Positions 40,558 through 49,599 of a stretch of DNA of 64,000 nt are shown here, piece by piece (positions within the stretch are counted from its first letter, which is position 1; the number at the start of each line of letters is the position of its first letter). This DNA comes from Paracidovorax avenae ATCC 19860 (GTDB taxonomy: Bacteria; Pseudomonadota; Gammaproteobacteria; Burkholderiales; Burkholderiaceae_C). The DNA lies in contig NC_015138.1 in assembly GCF_000176855.2 (NCBI RefSeq), positions 2,976,001 through 3,040,000 of the forward strand, read 5' to 3'. The position numbers and the translations under genes were made by a program. Under the pieces are notes generated by a model. It was given only the letters and a program-made list of their open reading frames with translations. It searched no databases and was not told where the DNA came from.

Positions 40558-41811
40558 TCAGGCCCGGGCGGCCCGACCGTGCGCATCGCCCATGCGCACG
40601 GCCAGCGCTGCCGCACAGGCCAGCGTGGCCAGCACGGCCACGCCGGACCAGCCCCAGCGGGCCATGGCCAGCGCACCGAGCGCGGAACCCGTGGCCATGC
40701 CGATGAACACGCCGGTGAACAGCAGGGCATTCAGGCGGCTGCGCGCGGCGGGCTCCAGGCCATAGACGAGGGTCTGGTGGGCCACCAGCGCCGCCTGGAT
40801 GCCGAAGTCGAAACCGATGGCACTGGCCACCAGCAGGCCGAGCTGTGCCCAGCCGGGGAGCCAGTGCGCGGCCAGCAGCGAGGCGAACGACACCAGGGCC
40901 AGCCCCGATCCCAGTTGCGTGACCAGGCCGGGCCCGCGGCGGTCGGCCAGCCGGCCGGCCAGGGGCGCGGCGAGCGCGCCGGCCGCTCCGGCAAGGCCGA
41001 AGGCACCCGCCGCCGCACTGCCCCAATGGAACTCGCTGTGCAGCATCACGGCGAGCGTGGACCAGAAAGCGCTGAACGCGACCGACAGCAACCCCTGCGC
41101 GAGTGCCGCGCGGCGCAGCGGGCGCTGCGACCGCCACAGCCCGGCCATGGAGGCGAGCAGCGCGCCATAGCCCAGGTGGGTGGTGGGCGCGAAGCGCGGC
41201 AGCCAGCGCCAGGCGGCCACGCCCAGCAATGCGACAGCAGCAGCCGCTGCACCGTACACGGTGCGCCAGCCGAACGCTGCCGCGCCCAGGCCGCTCACCA
41301 CCCGCGACAGCAGGATGCCCAGCAGCAGGCCGGTCATCACCGTGCCCACCACCTTGCCGCGCGCATGCGGGGCCGCCACGGTGGCCGCGGCCGGGACCAC
41401 GTCCTGCGCGAGGGTGGCGGACAGGCCGATGGCGAGGCTGGCGGCCAGCAGCGCGGCGATGCCGGGGGCCGCGGCGCTGGCCAGCAGCGCCGCGGCGAGC
41501 ATGGCCGCCTTGGCCAGGATGATGCGGCGCCGGTCGTACCGGTCGCCCAGCGGGGCGAGCAACAGGATGCCGAGCGCATAGCCCAGTTGTGTGAGGGTGG
41601 GCACGAGGCCGACGGAGCGCCCGTCCGCATGGATGTCCGGGCCCAGCACGCCGAGCATCGGCTGGCTGTAGTAGAGCGAGGCCACGCTCACGCCGGCGGT
41701 AGTGGCCAGCAGCAGGACCAATGCCGCCGGTACCTCGGCGGGTTGCGCGGTGCCGCCGGGGGCTGCAGGGGCCATGCCGGCAGAGTTATGCGTGGGATGA
41801 ATGGAAGTCAT
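40558..41811 (-). CDS. MFS transporter
   Basis: 417 residues, about 12 helices. Loop 2-3 has the MFS motif PLGDRYDRRRII, and the N-terminus shows SVASLYYSQPMLGVLG, typical of an arabinose-efflux-like drug exporter group. Start MTSIHPTH; the upstream 34 codons have no membrane character. Divergent LysR gene 95 bp away is the likely regulator. Substrate unknown. Confidence 0.9.
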   Translation of the reverse strand: MTSIHPTHNSAGMAPAAPGGTAQPAEVPAALVLLLATTAGVSVASLYYSQPMLGVLGPDIHADGRSVGLVPTLTQLGYALGILLLAPLGDRYDRRRIILAKAAMLAAALLASAAAPGIAALLAASLAIGLSATLAQDVVPAAATVAAPHARGKVVGTVMTGLLLGILLSRVVSGLGAAAFGWRTVYGAAAAAVALLGVAAWRWLPRFAPTTHLGYGALLASMAGLWRSQRPLRRAALAQGLLSVAFSAFWSTLAVMLHSEFHWGSAAAGAFGLAGAAGALAAPLAGRLADRRGPGLVTQLGSGLALVSFASLLAAHWLPGWAQLGLLVASAIGFDFGIQAALVAHQTLVYGLEPAARSRLNALLFTGVFIGMATGSALGALAMARWGWSGVAVLATLACAAALAVRMGDAHGRAARA

Positions 41812-41906
41812 AGGAATACGCCTGGGAAAGACAATGGCTGCAGTGTCCCCGCTCCTTAGGATATGCGGTAGCCTGCCGGTGCGCAGATCAGATATACGCC
41901 ATACGC

Positions 41907-42929
41907 ATGACAAATCCGTCCCTGCTCCTGAACGGTGCCGACCGCATCGAGTTGCTGCAGACCTTCGTCCGCATCGTGGACAGCGGCAGCCTGTCCGCGG
42001 CGGCGCGGCAGCTCGGCACCACCCAGCCCACCGTCAGCCGGCGCCTGCAGGCGCTGGAGCGCGGCATGGGCCTGCGGCTGCTGCAGCGCTCCACCCACGG
42101 CATGAAGCTCACGGAAGATGGCGAGCGCTGCTTCACCCACGCCAGGGAACTGCTGGCGCAGTGGCAGGCCATGGAGTCGGACCTGCGCGGCGCGCACGAC
42201 ACGCCCCGGGGCCTGCTGCGCGTGCAGGCGCCGCATGCCTTCGGGCAGGACCAGTTGATCGCGCCGCTGGCGGCTTTCCTGCGCCGGTACCCCGAGGTCT
42301 CGGTCGAATGGCTGCTGCACGACCGCCAGCCGGATTTCATCGCCGAAGGCATCGACTGCGCGATCCAGGTGGGGCCGGTGCGGGATCCGTCCGTCGTCGC
42401 CACGCAAGTGGCCGAGGTGCCCCGCATCGTGGTGGCCTCGCCAGGCCTGCTGGAGGCGCACGGCGGCGCCCCGCCGCACCCGCAGGGCCTGGGCGCCCTG
42501 CCCTGGCTGGCCCTGCGCACCTATTACCTGCGCGAGGTGGAACTGCATCCGGAGGCGGGCGACGCCTCCACGCCGACCTCCGCGGCGAAGCCGGACGGTA
42601 CCGCCGGGCCGCAGGCCATCGCCATCCGCCCGAGGATGGCCACCGACAGCCTCCATGCGCTGCGCAACGCGGCACTGGCGGGCCTGGGCGCGGCCCTGGT
42701 GTCGGCCTGGGTGGTGCAGGACGACCTGCGCGCGGGCCGGCTGGTCCACGTCGTGCCGGGCTGGACGGCCGCCCCCCTGCCCGTGCATCTGGTCTATCCG
42801 CCCACCCGCCACCCGCCGGCGCGCCTGCGCGTCTTCCTGGAGGCGATGCGCGAAGCGATTCCGTCGATCGCCGGCATGCAGGCGCGGCGCGTGGCACCAT
42901 CCAGCCCATCCTTGCGGCCACGACGATGA
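41907..42929 (+). CDS. LysR family transcriptional regulator
   Basis: 340 residues. HTH in LLQTFVRIVDSGSLSAAARQLGTTQPTVSRRLQALERGMGLRLL; effector domain with GLLRVQAPHAFGQDQLIAP and DCAIQVGPVRDPSVV. A Gly/Asp/Ala-rich loop around 215-235 is longer than normal. Divergent from the MFS gene, and its TGA overlaps the ATG of the phosphatase gene (ATGA), so the broken phosphatase used to be co-transcribed with it. Confidence 0.88.
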   Translation: MTNPSLLLNGADRIELLQTFVRIVDSGSLSAAARQLGTTQPTVSRRLQALERGMGLRLLQRSTHGMKLTEDGERCFTHARELLAQWQAMESDLRGAHDTPRGLLRVQAPHAFGQDQLIAPLAAFLRRYPEVSVEWLLHDRQPDFIAEGIDCAIQVGPVRDPSVVATQVAEVPRIVVASPGLLEAHGGAPPHPQGLGALPWLALRTYYLREVELHPEAGDASTPTSAAKPDGTAGPQAIAIRPRMATDSLHALRNAALAGLGAALVSAWVVQDDLRAGRLVHVVPGWTAAPLPVHLVYPPTRHPPARLRVFLEAMREAIPSIAGMQARRVAPSSPSLRPRR

Positions 42930-43746
42930 GCGACTCCCCCACCCCGTCCACCCTTCCGGACCTGGCCCCGCTGCGGAAGCGGACGGCCCGCGCCGACTCC
43001 GCCCCCGTTCGCATCCTCATGGTCTGCATGGGCAACATCTGCCGCAGCCCCACGGCCCACGGCGTGCTCGAGACAATGGCCGCGGACGCGGGCCTGGCCG
43101 GCAGGATCGAAGTGGACTCCGCCGGCACGCACGACTACCACGTGGGCGAGCCGCCCGACCAGCGCGCCCAGGCCCATGCGCGGCGCAGGGGCTACGACCT
43201 GTCTGCCCAGCGCGCCCGCCACCCAGGGCCTGTTAACACTATGCAAGGGGATCGCGTTGCTTCGCGAAGGGGCTGGGTGCAAGGCGCCTGGGCGTAGCAA
43301 GGCCGGGGCCTTGCAAGCACGGGCAACGCTGCAAGCGGCCCCTTCGCGAAGCAACCCGAAGGGAAGCCCATCACAGCCCGCCCCCCGGCGTTGCGCTCCT
43401 TGTACGTGTGGACACACGCACGGCGTCGCGCGCCTTGATGGGCGGGCTGTGATGGGCTTCGCGACCCCTTGCATAGTGTTAACAGGCCCCAGGCCGCCAG
43501 GACTTCGAGGATTTCGATCTCGTGCTGGTCATGGACGCCCGCAACGAGGCCGCGGCGCGCGCACTGTGCCCGCCGGCACGGCGCGGCCGCCTGCACCGCC
43601 TGACCGATTTCCGCCAGGCCCTGGCAGCGCACGAAGTGCCGGACCCGTACTACGGCGGGGCCGACGGCTTCGAGCACGTGCTGGACGTGGTGGACGTGGT
43701 GGAGGATGCATGCGCGGGCCTGCTGGCCGCGCTGCGCCCGGCCTGA
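42926..43746 (+). pseudogene. low-molecular-weight protein tyrosine phosphatase, interrupted by an insertion
   Basis: The 5' part encodes the catalytic P-loop VCMGNICRSPT, SAGTHDYHVGEPPD and RAQAHARRRGYDLSAQRAR. The 3' part, in another frame, resumes with DFEDFDLVLVMDARN and ends with the general-acid motif VPDPYYGGADGFEHVLDVVD. Between them lies the 262-bp element at 43227-43488. Deleting 43227-43492 (element plus one CCAG copy) rejoins both halves in frame at RHPGRQDFEDFD. As it stands the protein would stop at 43297 without the Asp loop and should be inactive. The start ATG overlaps the LysR stop. The 5' extension of about 30 residues before the P-loop is Pro/Arg-rich. Confidence 0.9.
43227..43488. 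mobile_element. 262-bp MITE-like element with nested inverted repeats
   Basis: Non-coding insertion with perfect 24-bp terminal inverted repeats beginning GGCCTGTTAACAC at both ends. It is flanked by CCAG at 43223-43226 and 43489-43492, a 4-bp target duplication. Inside are an 18-bp inverted repeat (43256-43273 with 43338-43355), a 21-bp one (43363-43383 with 43440-43460) and a small perfect hairpin GCAAGGCC-GG-GGCCTTGC (43297-43314). The whole can fold into a terminal stem holding two arms. No transposase; it must be moved in trans. Family unknown to me. Confidence 0.85.
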
Positions 43747-43776
43747 CGCGCACGCAAAGTTTCAGTATTTTTGGGA

Positions 43777-44784
43777 CTATGCGAACCGTCCCAGCGCTTC
43801 CACGCCTCGGGCCAGACGGTCGGCCGTCCTTTGCGACACTTCATCGAAACGCACCGCCCTTTCGCCATCCGTGTACACCGTGGCAGGGTCGGTACTGACA
43901 CGTGCATCAAAGATCAACTCGGCATCCTCCCTCAAGGCATGCATGGCGAGGCGGTCACCGAACGGTTCCGCACCCGCCCGACGCATGGCACTCGACCTCG
44001 GCAATTGGCTGGCGACCTCCGCCGACGACATGGGTTGAATCTGCTCGAAGTTTTCCGCCATCCTGTCCCACTCGGAACTGCCCGGCGCGAACGTGTCCAC
44101 CATGCGTCCCTCGGAGGGTTGATAAGGCGTCCAGGAACCTGTGCGGGCGTCCTGCATGCGAGCTTCCGAGAGGGTCATGGTGGCCGGAACCACTGGCCAC
44201 GGATCAATCACGACCGTGTTGCGTTCTCCCCAGCCTGGAACTCGGGGGTCACCGATCATGGTGTATGTGGTATTGAGGGTCCGCTGTCCTTCCCATACAC
44301 GCACGACCGGCGCATTCAGTTCCGTTGCGTTGCCCTGCCGTCCCAGGCGCAGAAGAACAGCCGTTGTTGCGGACGCGTGCTCCGGACAGTTGCCTCCCTG
44401 GGAATGCTTCACGCGCTCCAGCTGGCTCTCCATGTTTCCCCGGGGCGCACGGTCATAACCCAGCTTCCGGCGGGCCCAGCTTTCCCCGCCCGTTCCGGCG
44501 ATGTCCACTGCCTGACAGCCGGACCCCGACTGCATGACTCCGTCCACCACGTCATTGGCCATCTGGCCAATCTCCATATTGCGCAGGACCTGCGAATGCA
44601 CCTGGACCTGCCTTCTCGGGAGGTCCTGCAGCAAGCCGAGTTGATGCCGACGTGTCGGCGTACTGACGCTGACCTTGGACCCATTCCCTGCGGAGAGGGC
44701 CATGGGATCCACCCCCGCACGCGAATAGGCCGCCGAGGAGCTGCTGGACGAGGAGCTATGACTTGACTTGAACCACTTTTTCAT
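43777..44784 (-). CDS. candidate type III secreted effector
   Basis: 335 residues, soluble, with a Ser-rich N-terminus (residues 7-18 are almost all Ser) typical of type III export signals. Good ribosome site AAGGAA before the ATG. The core has GGNCPEHASAT (Cys133, His136) and NTVVIDPWPVVP (Asp194), resembling cysteine-protease or transglutaminase-like effectors of the HopX/XopE kind; this assignment is an inference. No His is found between Cys133 and Asp194 where such a triad would expect one (the spot reads LNTTYTMIGDP), so activity is in doubt. Transcribed from a perfect PIP-box promoter 97 bases upstream. GC is lower than in neighbouring genes, a sign of transfer. It stands alone between the broken phosphatase and the efflux operon. 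Confidence 0.75.
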   Translation of the reverse strand: MKKWFKSSHSSSSSSSSAAYSRAGVDPMALSAGNGSKVSVSTPTRRHQLGLLQDLPRRQVQVHSQVLRNMEIGQMANDVVDGVMQSGSGCQAVDIAGTGGESWARRKLGYDRAPRGNMESQLERVKHSQGGNCPEHASATTAVLLRLGRQGNATELNAPVVRVWEGQRTLNTTYTMIGDPRVPGWGERNTVVIDPWPVVPATMTLSEARMQDARTGSWTPYQPSEGRMVDTFAPGSSEWDRMAENFEQIQPMSSAEVASQLPRSSAMRRAGAEPFGDRLAMHALREDAELIFDARVSTDPATVYTDGERAVRFDEVSQRTADRLARGVEALGRFA

Positions 44785-44881
44785 GAATCTTCCTTTTGCG
44801 AATGCCGGACTGGACCTGCGAGCTCACAGCCACGCAATGCAGTTGCATACAGTCATGCAGGCCTTTTCGGCTATGACAAGA

Positions 44882-44943
44882 AATATGCCCCGTTGCACTG
44901 CCTGCATACCGTGTTGACGCGAAGCAGAAGGCTCACAGGCGAA
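44882..44943 (-). promoter_or_regulatory. PIP-box (HrpX-dependent) promoter
   Basis: On the minus strand: TTCGC (44943-44939), 15 bases, TTCGC (44923-44919), 31 bases, then CATATT (44887-44882). This matches the plant-inducible-promoter rule TTCGB-N15-TTCGB-N30..32-YANNNT exactly. It begins 6 bases after the upstream oprM-like stop and reads into the effector gene at 44784. Confidence 0.88.
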
Positions 44944-44949
44944 GCTCAT

Positions 44950-46410
44950 TCACTGCTCGCGTTGCTCGGCCAACCCACCGCCCAGCGCCTTGTAGAGCGC
45001 CACGGCATTGCCGAGCTCCGCGCGGCGCAGGTCCAGCAGCGCCTGCTGCGCGGCGTACTGCTGGCGCCGGGCGTCGAGCAGCTCCAGCCGCCCTTCCGTG
45101 CCCGCCCGGTAGCGCAGTTCCGACAGTTCCACGCGCCGGGTGGCACTGGCCACCGTGCGCGCCTGGGCGTCGACCTGCCGGCCGTAGGTGGCCGCTCCCG
45201 CGAGCGCATCGGCCACTTCGCGGAAGGCGACCTGGATCGCCCGCTCGTACTGCGCCACCGCCTCGGAGCGCCGCACTTGTGCCAGGCGCAGTTCGCCGCG
45301 CAGGCGCCCCCGGTCGAACAGCGGCTGGGTGATCTGCGGCGCGAAGCGCCAGGTGCCCCAGCCCGCATCGAACAGGCCGCCCAGCGAATCGCTGGCGCGG
45401 CCGACGGACGCGGTGAGCGCGATCCGCGGGAAGAACGCCGCCCGCGCCGCGCCGACATCGGCATGCGCGGCAACCAGCGCCTGTTCGGCCTGCAGCAGGT
45501 CCGGCCGCGCCAGCAACAGCCCGGAGGGCAGCCCCGCCGGAAGACGGGCCGCGACGGGCCGCGCCTCCAGCGGCATCGGATCCGGCAGGCCTGCCGGAGG
45601 ATCGGAGCCCAGCAGCAGCCGCAGGGCGTTGTCCGCCTGGTCGAGCGCCCGCTGGCGGGCCTCCAGGTCGGCCTCCGCGGAGGCGACCTGCCCTTCGGCC
45701 TGCACCACGTCCAGCCCGCTGTTCTGCCCGGCCTGCCGCAACAGCCGCGCCAATTCCAGCGACTGCCGCCAGTCGGCGAGGGTGTGCCCAGTGAGCCGGA
45801 GCTGCTCCTGCGCCAGCCGCTGGGCGAAGTACGCGTCCGCCACCGCGCCGACCAGGGCGATCCGCGCGGCGCGGTGGCCGTGCTCGCTGGCCAGGTACCG
45901 CGCCAGCGCCGCATCGGACAGTGACCGCACGCGGCCGAACAGGTCCAGCTCGAACGCGCTCACGCCCACGCTCAGGGCCGCCTGCCCGGAGACGGCCGCA
46001 CCGGCGCCCCCGGCTGGGTCGGATCCGGTGCCGGCGCGTGCCCCGCGCTCGCGCGACGCGGAGGCGTCCAGCGCCACCTCGGGCCAGCGCGCGGAGCGCT
46101 GGATGCGGTACTGCGCCTGCACGGCTTCGGCCTGCAGCGCCGCCAGCCGCAGGTCGCGGTTGTGCTCCAGCGCGGCCGCGATCAGTTGCTGCAGCCGCGG
46201 GTCTTCGAACATGTCGCGCCAGCCCAGGTCGGACGCGGCGACATCCGGACGCACGGCGGTGCCCGGCGGGGGCGAGGCGGCGGCGGCGCCAGCACGGCCG
46301 CCGTAGTCGGGGAATACAGCGGGCACCGGGGGAGCCGGCCGCTCCAGCGGAGGAGCCAGCGTGCAGGCGGACAGCAGCGCCAGGAAGGGCATCATCGCAA
46401 GGATACGCAT
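44950..46410 (-). CDS. RND efflux outer-membrane lipoprotein (OprM/NodT family)
   Basis: 486 residues. Signal peptide with lipobox LLSAC, then the TolC-like fold: two repeats of long helices and beta segments (DLGWRDMFEDPRLQQLIAAALEHNRDLRLA near the start, VELSELRYRAGTEGRLELLDARRQQYAAQQALLDLR near the end). Third gene of the pump operon, three bases after the RND gene. Forms the outer-membrane exit duct. Confidence 0.93.
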   Translation of the reverse strand: MRILAMMPFLALLSACTLAPPLERPAPPVPAVFPDYGGRAGAAAASPPPGTAVRPDVAASDLGWRDMFEDPRLQQLIAAALEHNRDLRLAALQAEAVQAQYRIQRSARWPEVALDASASRERGARAGTGSDPAGGAGAAVSGQAALSVGVSAFELDLFGRVRSLSDAALARYLASEHGHRAARIALVGAVADAYFAQRLAQEQLRLTGHTLADWRQSLELARLLRQAGQNSGLDVVQAEGQVASAEADLEARQRALDQADNALRLLLGSDPPAGLPDPMPLEARPVAARLPAGLPSGLLLARPDLLQAEQALVAAHADVGAARAAFFPRIALTASVGRASDSLGGLFDAGWGTWRFAPQITQPLFDRGRLRGELRLAQVRRSEAVAQYERAIQVAFREVADALAGAATYGRQVDAQARTVASATRRVELSELRYRAGTEGRLELLDARRQQYAAQQALLDLRRAELGNAVALYKALGGGLAEQREQ

Positions 46411-46413
46411 GGC

Positions 46414-49400
46414 TCACTGCCCTCCCGTGGTGGGAGCACCGGGTGCACCGGCCGGTGCCGGAAGGGCCTCCGGCGGGTTGCGGCGCGCGCGCCACGCGGC
46501 CACCCGCTCCTGCAACCCCATCACGAAGACGAAGAACACCGGCACGAAGAACACCGCCAGCAGCGTGCCGCTCACCATGCCGCCGAACACGCCGGTGCCG
46601 ATGGCGTGCTGCGTCTCGGCGCTGGCGCCCGAAGCGAGCATCAGCGGCACCACGCCCAGCGCGAAGGCCAGCGAGGTCATCAGGATCGGCCGCAGCCGCA
46701 GCCGGGCCGCGGTGACCGCCGCATCGAGCAGCCCGCGCCCTTCCGAGTGCAACTGCCGGGCGAACTCCACGATCAGGATCGCGTTCTTGGCCGACAGGCC
46801 GATGATGGTGATCATGCCGACCTTGAAGAACACGTCGTTGGGCATGCCGCGCAGCATGACCGCCGCCACTGCCCCGACCAGACCGAGCGGCACCACCAGC
46901 ATCACCGCCAGCGGGATGGACCAGCTCTCGTAGAGCGCCGCCAGCACCAGGAAGACCACCAGGGCCGACAGCGCCATGAGCAGCGGCGCTTGCGCGGCCG
47001 ACTGGCGCTCCTGCAGCGACTGGCCCGTCCATGCCGCGGCGAAGCCCAGGGGCAGTTGCGCCACCAGGCGCTCCATCTCCGCCATGGCCGCACCGCTGGA
47101 GACGCCCGGCGCCGCGCCCCCGGCGATGCGCGCGGCGGTGAAGCCCTGGAAGCGCATCATCTGCTGGGGTGATTCGGTCCAAACCGGCGTGGCCACCTCG
47201 CCCAGCGGCACGAGGCCGCCCGCGGCATTGCGCACGCGCAGCTTCAGCACGTCGCCCAGTTGCATGCGCGCGGGGGCGTCGGCCTGCACGATCACCTGCT
47301 GCATGCGCCCGGCATTCGGGAAATCGTTGACGTAGGCCGAGCCCATCGCCGCCGAGAGCGTGGTGCTGATCGCATTGAACGACAGGCCCATGGCCTCGGC
47401 CTTGCGCCGGTCGATGTCCAGGCGCACGCTGCCCCCCGGCGGCAGGCCGTCGGGATAGACGTTGCGCAGCAGCGGGCTCTGCGCCGCCAGCTCCATCAGC
47501 CGGGCCTGCGCGGCCGCCAGGGCCTCCGCCCCGCGGCCGGCGCGGTCCTGCAGGAACATCGTGAAGCCCGACGAGGTTCCCAGCTCGTCGATGGCGGGCG
47601 GCAGCAGGCTCATCACCGTGCCTTCCGGCGTGTGGCGCATCGCCTCCTGGGCCCGCTCCGACTCATCGCGCGCGCTGGCGCCGCCGCGCTGGCTCCAGTC
47701 CTTGAGCATGGTGAACGCCATCGCGGCATTCGGCCCCGAACCCGAGAAGCTGAACCCCTGGATCACCAGGTTGGACGCCAGGCCCGGGCGGGAGGCCACG
47801 TGCGACTCGAAAGCCTTGACCACGTCCAGCGTGCGCTCGCTGGTGGCGCCAGTGGGCAACTGGATGGAGGTCATGAAGTAGCCCTGGTCCTCCTCGGGCA
47901 GGAAGGACGAGGGCAGCTGGCGCGCCGCCAGCACCAGCACCGCGCAGACCAGTGCGAAGGCGACCATCATGCGGCCGCTGCGCCCCGCCAGGCGCGCCAC
48001 GCGGGCTGCATAGCCCTGCGACAGGCGCTCGAAACCACGGTTGAAGGCACCGAAGAAGCCGCGCCGCTCATGGTGGCCGGCAGCGACCGGCCGCAGCAGC
48101 GTGGCGCAGAGCGCGGGCGTGAGCGTCAGCGCCAGGAAGGCCGAGAACAGGATGGACACGGCCATCGACAGCGTGAACTGCCGGTAGATGACGCCCACCG
48201 ATCCGGTGGCGAAGGCCATGGGGATGAACACGGCCGTGAGCACCAGGGTGATGCCGACCACCGCCCCGGTGATCTCCCGCATGGCCCGGACTGTCGCGTC
48301 CCGGGGCGACAGGCCCTCCGCGGCCATCAGCCGTTCGACGTTCTCCACCACCACGATGGCGTCATCCACGATGATGCCGATGGCCAGCACCATGCCGAAC
48401 ATGGTCAGCACGTTGATCGAGAACCCGGCCACCAGCATCACGGTGAACGTGCCCAGCAGCGCGATGGGCGCCACGATGGCCGGGATCAGCGTGTAGCGGA
48501 CGTTCTGCAGGAACAGGAACATCACCGCGAACACCAGCACCATGGCTTCCGCCAGTGTGTGGAGCACCTTCTCGATGGAGATCTTCACGAAGGGCGCGGT
48601 ATTGAACGGAACAGAAACCTCCATGCCCGCGGGCATGGTGCGCGCCAGTTCAGCCAGCCGGTCCTGCACGGCCTGCGCGGTGCGCACCGCGTTCGCCCCG
48701 GGCGAGAGCTGGATGGCGGCACTGGTGGCCACCCGCCCGTTCTCTCGGTTGGCGAAGGCATACGACTGCGCGCCCAGCTCCACCCGGGCGACGTCGCCCA
48801 GCACCACCTTCGAGCCGTCGGTGCCGGCCTTGAGCACGATCGCCGCGAACTGTTCCGGCGTGGACAGCTGGCCCTGCACCGTGAGCGGCACGGTAACGCG
48901 CTGGCCCGGCAGCGTCGGCGCATCGCCGACGCGCCCGGGAGCGACCTGCGCGTTCTGCTGCTCGATCGCCTGGGTGACGTCGCCCATCGCCAGGCCGTAG
49001 GACAGCAGCCGGGCCGGATCCACCCAGACCCGCATCGCCTGCTCGGCGCCGAACAATTGCACGCGCCCCACGCCGTCGATGCGGCGCAGTTCCTGCACGA
49101 TGTTGCGGGCCATGTAGTCGTTGAGCCCCACCTCGTCGTAGCGGCCGTCGCGCGAGGTCATGCCGATCAGCATCAGGAAACCCGACGAGGCGGATTCCAC
49201 CTGCAGGCCGCTCTGGCGCACGGCCTGCGGCAGGCGCGGTTCCACGGCCTTGATGCGGTTCTGCACGTCCACCTGCGCCAGTTCCGGGTTGGTGCCCGGC
49301 TTGAAGGTGGCGGTGATCTGCGCCGAGCCCGAGGTATCGACCGAGGACTCGAAGTACAGCAGGTTCTTGACGCCCGAAAGCTCGCGCTCGATCAGGCTCA

Positions 49401-49584
49401 CCACGGAATCGTTCAGGGTCTGGGGCGTGGCGCCCGGATAGGACGCGAACAGGCTCACGGCCGGCGGCGCCACCGCCGGGTAGCGCGCGATCGGCAACTG
49501 CGGAATGGCGATGGCGCCGAACAGCACGATGAACAGGGCAATCACCCAGGCGAATACCGGGCGGCGAATGAAGAACTGGGGCAT
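46414..49584 (-). CDS. RND multidrug efflux pump, inner-membrane subunit (AcrB/MexB family)
   Basis: 1056 residues, HAE1 family. Opens MPQFFIRRPVFAWVIALFI; twelve helices and two large periplasmic loops. Helix 4 has the proton-relay pair in GIIVDDAIVVVENVERLMA; NGRVATSAAIQLSPGANAV and the C-terminal GLSAKNAILIVEFA are family blocks. Ends in an Ala/Gly/Pro-rich tail. Exports hydrophobic drugs by proton antiport in relatives; substrates here unknown. Confidence 0.95.
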   Translation of the reverse strand: MPQFFIRRPVFAWVIALFIVLFGAIAIPQLPIARYPAVAPPAVSLFASYPGATPQTLNDSVVSLIERELSGVKNLLYFESSVDTSGSAQITATFKPGTNPELAQVDVQNRIKAVEPRLPQAVRQSGLQVESASSGFLMLIGMTSRDGRYDEVGLNDYMARNIVQELRRIDGVGRVQLFGAEQAMRVWVDPARLLSYGLAMGDVTQAIEQQNAQVAPGRVGDAPTLPGQRVTVPLTVQGQLSTPEQFAAIVLKAGTDGSKVVLGDVARVELGAQSYAFANRENGRVATSAAIQLSPGANAVRTAQAVQDRLAELARTMPAGMEVSVPFNTAPFVKISIEKVLHTLAEAMVLVFAVMFLFLQNVRYTLIPAIVAPIALLGTFTVMLVAGFSINVLTMFGMVLAIGIIVDDAIVVVENVERLMAAEGLSPRDATVRAMREITGAVVGITLVLTAVFIPMAFATGSVGVIYRQFTLSMAVSILFSAFLALTLTPALCATLLRPVAAGHHERRGFFGAFNRGFERLSQGYAARVARLAGRSGRMMVAFALVCAVLVLAARQLPSSFLPEEDQGYFMTSIQLPTGATSERTLDVVKAFESHVASRPGLASNLVIQGFSFSGSGPNAAMAFTMLKDWSQRGGASARDESERAQEAMRHTPEGTVMSLLPPAIDELGTSSGFTMFLQDRAGRGAEALAAAQARLMELAAQSPLLRNVYPDGLPPGGSVRLDIDRRKAEAMGLSFNAISTTLSAAMGSAYVNDFPNAGRMQQVIVQADAPARMQLGDVLKLRVRNAAGGLVPLGEVATPVWTESPQQMMRFQGFTAARIAGGAAPGVSSGAAMAEMERLVAQLPLGFAAAWTGQSLQERQSAAQAPLLMALSALVVFLVLAALYESWSIPLAVMLVVPLGLVGAVAAVMLRGMPNDVFFKVGMITIIGLSAKNAILIVEFARQLHSEGRGLLDAAVTAARLRLRPILMTSLAFALGVVPLMLASGASAETQHAIGTGVFGGMVSGTLLAVFFVPVFFVFVMGLQERVAAWRARRNPPEALPAPAGAPGAPTTGGQ

Positions 49585-49599
49585 GGCTCGGCTCGGTGT

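Noticed and set aside
40424..41137. Extension of the hybrid kinase by 238 codons
   Set aside because: The extension is Ala/Arg/Gly-rich shadow coding opposite the MFS gene; MSVPSPTH is the natural PAS-kinase start.
44798..44822. Second PIP-like sequence CTCGC-N15-TTCGC just before the effector start
   Set aside because: One mismatch, and it lies only 14 bases from the ATG, leaving no room for a -10 at the required spacing. The perfect box at 44919-44943 explains the promoter.
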